A stretch of DNA of 14,234 bases. Source: Patescibacteria group bacterium (GTDB lineage: Bacteria; Patescibacteriota; Microgenomatia; UBA1400; MFAQ01). The notes under the pieces are model-generated. The model was not told the DNA's origin, did no database searches, and saw only the letters and a list, made by a program, of their open reading frames with translations. Position 1 is the first letter of the stretch; every line of letters starts with the position of its first letter. A program made the translations under genes and the position numbers. The stretch lies in assembly GCA_018817845.1 (NCBI GenBank), contig JAHITH010000007.1, positions 1 to 14,234 of the forward strand. Direction: 5' to 3'. This document shows positions 10,455 to 14,234 of the stretch, piece after piece.

Positions 10455-12146
10455 TTAATCAAGCTTTTTAAATAACGGAGTTGGTTTAACTGATGTATCA
10501 ATTGTCCCGATCAGTGATTCATAATTCTCAAGTTCCTGAGGGTTATTGGGCCATAATTCTGGTCTATTAACCCTCAACATCGAGTACAACTTGTCTGACG
10601 ATTCTGGCATAAGTGGGCGCATCAATTGACCTGAAGTGAGTATTAGGTAGTATAAATCTTTCAAATGCTGAAAGTACTGTGAATCTCCGTTGTGTTTTTT
10701 CTCCCACACTCTATGTCTATTAAAATATATATTTCCAAAAGCGGTAATAGACAAGAGTGAATCCAAATAGTTCCTGAATTCGTAATTTTCTAAGTGATTT
10801 TCTGATTTTTCATAAGCTCTCTCAACGACTTTTACCACTGGTTCAGATAATTGATTATTAGAGATAGCTTGAATGTTAGAACCTCTCCCAATGGACAAAA
10901 CTCGGTGTATGTAGTTCCCAAAATTACCTACCAAATCACCGTTCACTTTTTCTTTAAAATCGTTCCACCTAAAACTTGAGTCTTTATTCTCAGGCATTAT
11001 CTGAGTTAAATAAAATCTTAATGTATCGTTACCATAATTTTTTACCATATCTTCGATTGTTATGCTCTCACCTCTACTTTTTGAAAACTGCTTTCCATCA
11101 TGATTTAAGAACATGTTGATACTCGGCTGATCAGGTAAATGCAAATTTTCATCATATCCAATAAGTTGACCTGGCCAGAAAATTGTATGAAAAACTAAAT
11201 TGTCTTTCCCCATAAAATAACTGTGTTTAGCGTTTTTGTTGTACCAATAACTTTTCCAATCTCCACCACCTTCTTTTGACCATAATTTGGAGGCGGATAA
11301 ATAACCAACAACCGCATCAAACCACACATATATTCTTTTATTTTCTGCATTTTCTAATCTCATGTCGTCTGGAATATCATTTGTAGGTATGCGCACACCC
11401 CAATTCATATCACGAGTAACAGCTCGAGGACTAAGTCCTCTTTTCAACCAACCTTTTGTTTCTTTATATACCCATTTTTTCCATTGGGGACCTTTTTCTG
11501 AAACATATCTCTCTATGTCGGGTTGCAACTTTTCCCAATTAACGAAATAGTGCTCAGTTTCTTTAAGAGATACTGGTTCACCTGAGAGTTTACTAAGAGG
11601 ATTTAATAAAGTATCCTTATCTAGCAATTGACCGCAATTATCGCATTGATCGCTTCTTGCATCTTTGTATCCGCAATGCCCACACACACCTTCCACATAT
11701 CTATCAGGAAGGAACCGTTCTTCTTCAGGGGAATAATATTGTTCCTGGCTGTCTATGTAAACATATCCTTTCTTCAGTAGTGTGGTGAATATTTTTTGAA
11801 CCTCTTGTTCATGGTTTGAAGAATCCGTCCTAGTGTATATGTCATAGCTTAAATTGAGAGTATTAATAAGTAAATCTTGATCAATCTTATGATAATGGTC
11901 AGCTATTTCTTTTGGGGAAACGCCTTTTTGATCAGCCTCAACAGTAATCGGAGTTCCATGGCAGTCGGACCCAGACACCATTAAAACATCATTACCTTTT
12001 AGTCGACTATATCTAGCATATATGTCTGCGGGCAATAAATATCCTGCCATATGACCAATATGCAGTTCACCATTTACATATGGCCAAGCAACACCTATTA
12101 GTCTTTTTTCTCCCTTGCCTTTGTTTGATATATTTCTCTCAACCAT
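10455..12146 (-). CDS. metG: methionyl-tRNA synthetase
   Basis: A 563-residue class I synthetase that charges tRNA-Met. The catalytic fold starts at RLIGVAWPYVNGELHIGH with HIGH at 29-32. The connective domain has a four-Cys zinc knuckle (C155, C158, C168, C171; CGHCGY and CDNCGQ). The WFDA motif lies at 275-278 and the KMSKS-equivalent loop is QFSKS at 353-357. A helical anticodon-binding domain fills the C-terminus, ending at KPTPLFKKLD; the optional EMAP/Trbp111-like C-terminal domain is absent, so the protein is of the short type. The ATG at 12146 lacks a Shine-Dalgarno. Upstream, TAAAAT ends 8 nt before the ATG and a TATAAT lies 26 nt before it. The preceding nucleotidyltransferase gene ends 32 nt upstream on the same strand, and the GNAT gene follows at 24 nt. 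Confidence 0.96.
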   Translation of the reverse strand: MVERNISNKGKGEKRLIGVAWPYVNGELHIGHMAGYLLPADIYARYSRLKGNDVLMVSGSDCHGTPITVEADQKGVSPKEIADHYHKIDQDLLINTLNLSYDIYTRTDSSNHEQEVQKIFTTLLKKGYVYIDSQEQYYSPEEERFLPDRYVEGVCGHCGYKDARSDQCDNCGQLLDKDTLLNPLSKLSGEPVSLKETEHYFVNWEKLQPDIERYVSEKGPQWKKWVYKETKGWLKRGLSPRAVTRDMNWGVRIPTNDIPDDMRLENAENKRIYVWFDAVVGYLSASKLWSKEGGGDWKSYWYNKNAKHSYFMGKDNLVFHTIFWPGQLIGYDENLHLPDQPSINMFLNHDGKQFSKSRGESITIEDMVKNYGNDTLRFYLTQIMPENKDSSFRWNDFKEKVNGDLVGNFGNYIHRVLSIGRGSNIQAISNNQLSEPVVKVVERAYEKSENHLENYEFRNYLDSLLSITAFGNIYFNRHRVWEKKHNGDSQYFQHLKDLYYLILTSGQLMRPLMPESSDKLYSMLRVNRPELWPNNPQELENYESLIGTIDTSVKPTPLFKKLD

Positions 12147-12154
12147 TTATTTAT

Positions 12155-12180
12155 ATTTTAAATCACGATATAATTATATC
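12155..12180 (-). promoter_or_regulatory. candidate metG promoter with a 14-bp palindrome
   Basis: The perfect palindrome GATATAATTATATC (12167-12180) contains TATAAT on both strands and overlaps the stop of the nucleotidyltransferase gene. On the minus strand this -10 would start RNA about 20 nt before the metG ATG. An alternative TAAAAT (12160-12155) ends 8 nt before the ATG, matching the leaderless spacing seen elsewhere. The -35 elements are poor. Confidence 0.35.
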
Positions 12181-12871
12181 AAATATCCTTGTATTTTTGA
12201 TTATGATTTTTTCTCTTCAAACCGTAGATTTCTTCATAGATAATATTTTTGAGATATTTTACAACCGATGGATATTCTTTGTACCCCAAGTACATTTCAC
12301 CTTTTTCCCCATGTTTGCTTCTTAGAAGAACATTAATTAAGTCTTCCTTGGTGAAAGAAGATTCTCCATAAACGTTTATTGCAAATAATACTAAATTTTT
12401 CTCAGCCCGTGTTTTAAGTTTCTCGTAAGTACGCAAATCATTCCCAGTAAATAAATGAGGGGAAGTTAGAGCATTGAAGGATAATCGTAACTTAATCTTT
12501 TTAGAAGAAAGAAACTTTTTACTTTTTACTACTTTGGGGACAGTATATTTACCTCTTACTTTTGGGAATGTTTTTAAGTTAACTGCATCTTTAAAATCAG
12601 CATAGGTAATTATTAGCTTGTTTTCAAACGAAACCTCATTATCAAGCTTTAATCCATTATTTTTATGAACATCCAAGATAAAATTCTTTATACAATCAAT
12701 ATCAGGTTCAGAGTATTCTCTTGTCGCAATAAGTACATCAATATCGGAATCTTTGTTCTTTTTGCCGTTTGCGTAAGAACCATATACACAGGCAAAATAT
12801 TTTCTATCATTGAAATAATCAGCGAGATAGCGTGAAATTTGTTCTATAAAATCTCTTGATGTCTTTGTCAT
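12179..12871 (-). CDS. nucleotidyltransferase-domain protein
   Basis: A 230-residue protein with an N-terminal Pol-beta-type nucleotidyltransferase motif: VYGSYANGKKNKDSDIDVLI, where G31-S32 and D43-x-D45 are the GS and DxD signature that bind NTP and Mg. A third acidic residue may be in LDNEVSFENK (about 75-84). The rest is unlike common antibiotic nucleotidyltransferases: a basic middle (VPKVVKSKKFLSSKKIKLRL) and a helical C-terminal part (TRAEKNLVLFAINVY, then KEYPSVVKYLKNIIYEE) that could be a HEPN- or substrate-binding-like helical domain. The acceptor of the nucleotidyl group is unknown; it could be a small molecule, RNA or protein. The ATG is 3 nt after the decarboxylase stop, which indicates one operon. 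The stop lies in the palindrome upstream of metG. Confidence 0.8.
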   Translation of the reverse strand: MTKTSRDFIEQISRYLADYFNDRKYFACVYGSYANGKKNKDSDIDVLIATREYSEPDIDCIKNFILDVHKNNGLKLDNEVSFENKLIITYADFKDAVNLKTFPKVRGKYTVPKVVKSKKFLSSKKIKLRLSFNALTSPHLFTGNDLRTYEKLKTRAEKNLVLFAINVYGESSFTKEDLINVLLRSKHGEKGEMYLGYKEYPSVVKYLKNIIYEEIYGLKRKNHNQKYKDI

Positions 12872-12874
12872 GAT

Positions 12875-14234
12875 TTATGAATTCTCGGTTACTTGTTGCC
12901 CTAATTTGCGGACATATTCAACCATAGCATCTACTTCTTTTTCTGTGGTGTTGGGGTTGCCACACATAAACCTTTGAGGATATACAGTTTCTCCCTTTTT
13001 AACTTTTCCAGAGTCTGGAATACTGAACTGGTGGAGGTGATAAATACCCTCCTCTATTATTTGAATATGGATTCTCTTGTTTATGGCATTTAATCTATCG
13101 GTGTTGTTTGGGTCAATTCCCTTCCGATACATAAACATTACCGAGTTGATCTCGACTTCATTTAGTACTATAAAGTCTGGGTCCCTGTCTAATTTATGAG
13201 CTAGATATTTTGCTAGATTATGTCGTCTTTCAATAAGCTCATCAAAACCCTCTCTGCCAAGATTTTTCATAACAAACCATAATTTAAGTGAATTCCACGG
13301 TCTGCTACCCAGAAAGGGAGTAATCTGACCAAACGCAAACTGCTCTTGCATAATTAGATCTGAAAGACTAGTAATGGTCTTGAACTTTTGAGGGTCTTTG
13401 ACGAGCAAAGCACTAATTACATAAGGTGTCACCATCACCTTGTGTGGGTCCATGGTAATGCTATCAAATTCTTCTATGCCTTTTATCTTGTGTTTTAGTT
13501 TTTTACTGAAACCCAGGCTGAAACCATGGCATGCATCGGCGTGAAGCCAGATGTTTTTATCAAAAGAACGGACCACCTTCGCAATTTCCTGAAAATTATC
13601 AACAGTCATTGTCCGGCTGTCACCTGCATAAGCAACCACGCACATTATCTTGCCTTTGTTCTCTTTGAGTTTTTTCTTTAAATCATCCAGATCATATCTG
13701 AAGTTGTTAGTTTCAACCTCAATGAGCCGATTACCACAACCTACCCACATTTGCGCACTTTTGACGCTGTAGTGACCAATTCCCTTTGGTACTATAATCC
13801 AACACTTATCGGGGTCAAGTACCCCTTTTTGCATCGATTCTGGAAATTTATTCTCTCTTGCAAGCAAAATACCAATGGTGTTACTAGAAGTACCACCGGG
13901 AGTGATCACGCCACCTACGTCCCATATATCGTTTACCTTTATGTTTTTATAACCAACGATTTCTCTCAACCATTGAATTACAGCAATTTCCACAAATGTT
14001 GCTGACGGCCCACAAAAGCTTTGATTAATTAAATTTTGTTGCAAAAAATTATACAGCATTCCTCCACCCAGAGCGGCGACAGAGTTGCCTGAGTCAGGAA
14101 AACCCATAAAGTTAGGACTGCTAAAATTAGTGCAGTACGGGAGAATATCTCTTTCAAATTCTTTTAGAATTTTATCGGGATTTTTCCCTTTGATGGGGAA
14201 TTTGGTTATCAATTTCTTACCATCTTCTATAGAA
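12875..14234 (-). CDS. PLP-dependent group II amino-acid decarboxylase, 5' end outside the window
   Basis: The frame stays open to the window edge (…SIEDGKKLITKFPIKG), so the TTG at 14212 is probably internal and the true start lies beyond 14234. The visible part is a fold-type I decarboxylase of the glutamate/aromatic amino-acid family (Pfam PF00282). Counted from the TTG codon it shows SSPNFMGFPDSG (31-42), TPGGTSSNTIGILLARE (104-120), H147 in GHYSV that would stack on PLP, D226 in HADACHG that contacts the pyridine N, and the Schiff-base lysine K258 in MDPHK. The product would be an amine plus CO2; the substrate (Glu, Tyr, Trp, Asp or another) cannot be read from these motifs. It is the first visible gene of a block with the nucleotidyltransferase (3 nt gap), metG and GNAT. 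Confidence 0.9.
   Translation of the reverse strand, partial: SIEDGKKLITKFPIKGKNPDKILKEFERDILPYCTNFSSPNFMGFPDSGNSVAALGGGMLYNFLQQNLINQSFCGPSATFVEIAVIQWLREIVGYKNIKVNDIWDVGGVITPGGTSSNTIGILLARENKFPESMQKGVLDPDKCWIIVPKGIGHYSVKSAQMWVGCGNRLIEVETNNFRYDLDDLKKKLKENKGKIMCVVAYAGDSRTMTVDNFQEIAKVVRSFDKNIWLHADACHGFSLGFSKKLKHKIKGIEEFDSITMDPHKVMVTPYVISALLVKDPQKFKTITSLSDLIMQEQFAFGQITPFLGSRPWNSLKLWFVMKNLGREGFDELIERRHNLAKYLAHKLDRDPDFIVLNEVEINSVMFMYRKGIDPNNTDRLNAINKRIHIQIIEEGIYHLHQFSIPDSGKVKKGETVYPQRFMCGNPNTTEKEVDAMVEYVRKLGQQVTENS

Noticed and set aside
12080..12325. 81-codon hydrophobic plus-strand frame spanning the metG/nucleotidyltransferase border
   Set aside because: It lies antisense to two real genes; the hydrophobicity comes from complementing Lys/Asn-rich codons.
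14210..14212. TTG as the true start of the decarboxylase
   Set aside because: The frame is open to the window edge and the family normally has more N-terminal residues before this point; treated as partial.

Overview
The window reads like a small-genome, AT-rich bacterium of the candidate phyla radiation (Patescibacteria, perhaps Microgenomates). This is an inference from gene content and style: tightly packed or overlapping genes, a single-domain GIY-YIG protein, a membrane-anchored SNase with a Cys-rich tail, short aminoacyl-tRNA synthetases, and start codons that follow the -10 box almost directly. TGA is used as a stop in several genes, so the standard bacterial code applies. No marker gene here fixes the lineage.

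Layout. 1-375 is the 3' end of a D-Ala-D-Ala carboxypeptidase. It converges on a membrane-anchored protein of unknown function (379-1449), which is divergent from a gltX operon (1473-3946: GluRS, a probable exported beta-barrel-like protein, a small helical protein). The two directions share one symmetric -10 box. A minus-strand run follows: a thermonuclease, a GIY-YIG protein and a frameshifted methyltransferase-like gene (3943-5387). The segment 5.4-8.4 kb holds an HELTH metallopeptidase, a DUF1003 membrane protein and a CDF transporter. Its + strand is G-rich, whereas the flanks are mostly C-rich. It carries a 48-bp hairpin repeat on both sides of the metallopeptidase and ends at a tRNA-Gln(CTG) whose T-loop is split by 38 nt of hairpin sequence. 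Beyond it lie an RHH/PIN toxin-antitoxin pair, two truncated gene fragments (9244-9790), and a minus-strand block of GNAT acetyltransferase, metG, nucleotidyltransferase and a PLP decarboxylase that runs off the right edge.

Most interesting signal. The 48-bp repeats resemble the T-arm plus 3' acceptor strand of the interrupted tRNA, including the inserted hairpin. Together they suggest a tRNA-T-arm-associated palindromic element. A 26-bp perfect palindrome centred on GGTTCGAACC lies in the GIY-YIG gene. The second general signal is regulatory: at least six genes have a -10 hexamer 6-8 nt before the start codon, which implies leaderless transcripts.

How the genes work together. gltX, metG and tRNA-Gln serve translation, and the carboxypeptidase serves the cell wall. 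RHH/PIN is a self-contained toxin-antitoxin unit. The decarboxylase, nucleotidyltransferase and GNAT could act on small molecules, but no pathway can be assigned from sequence alone.
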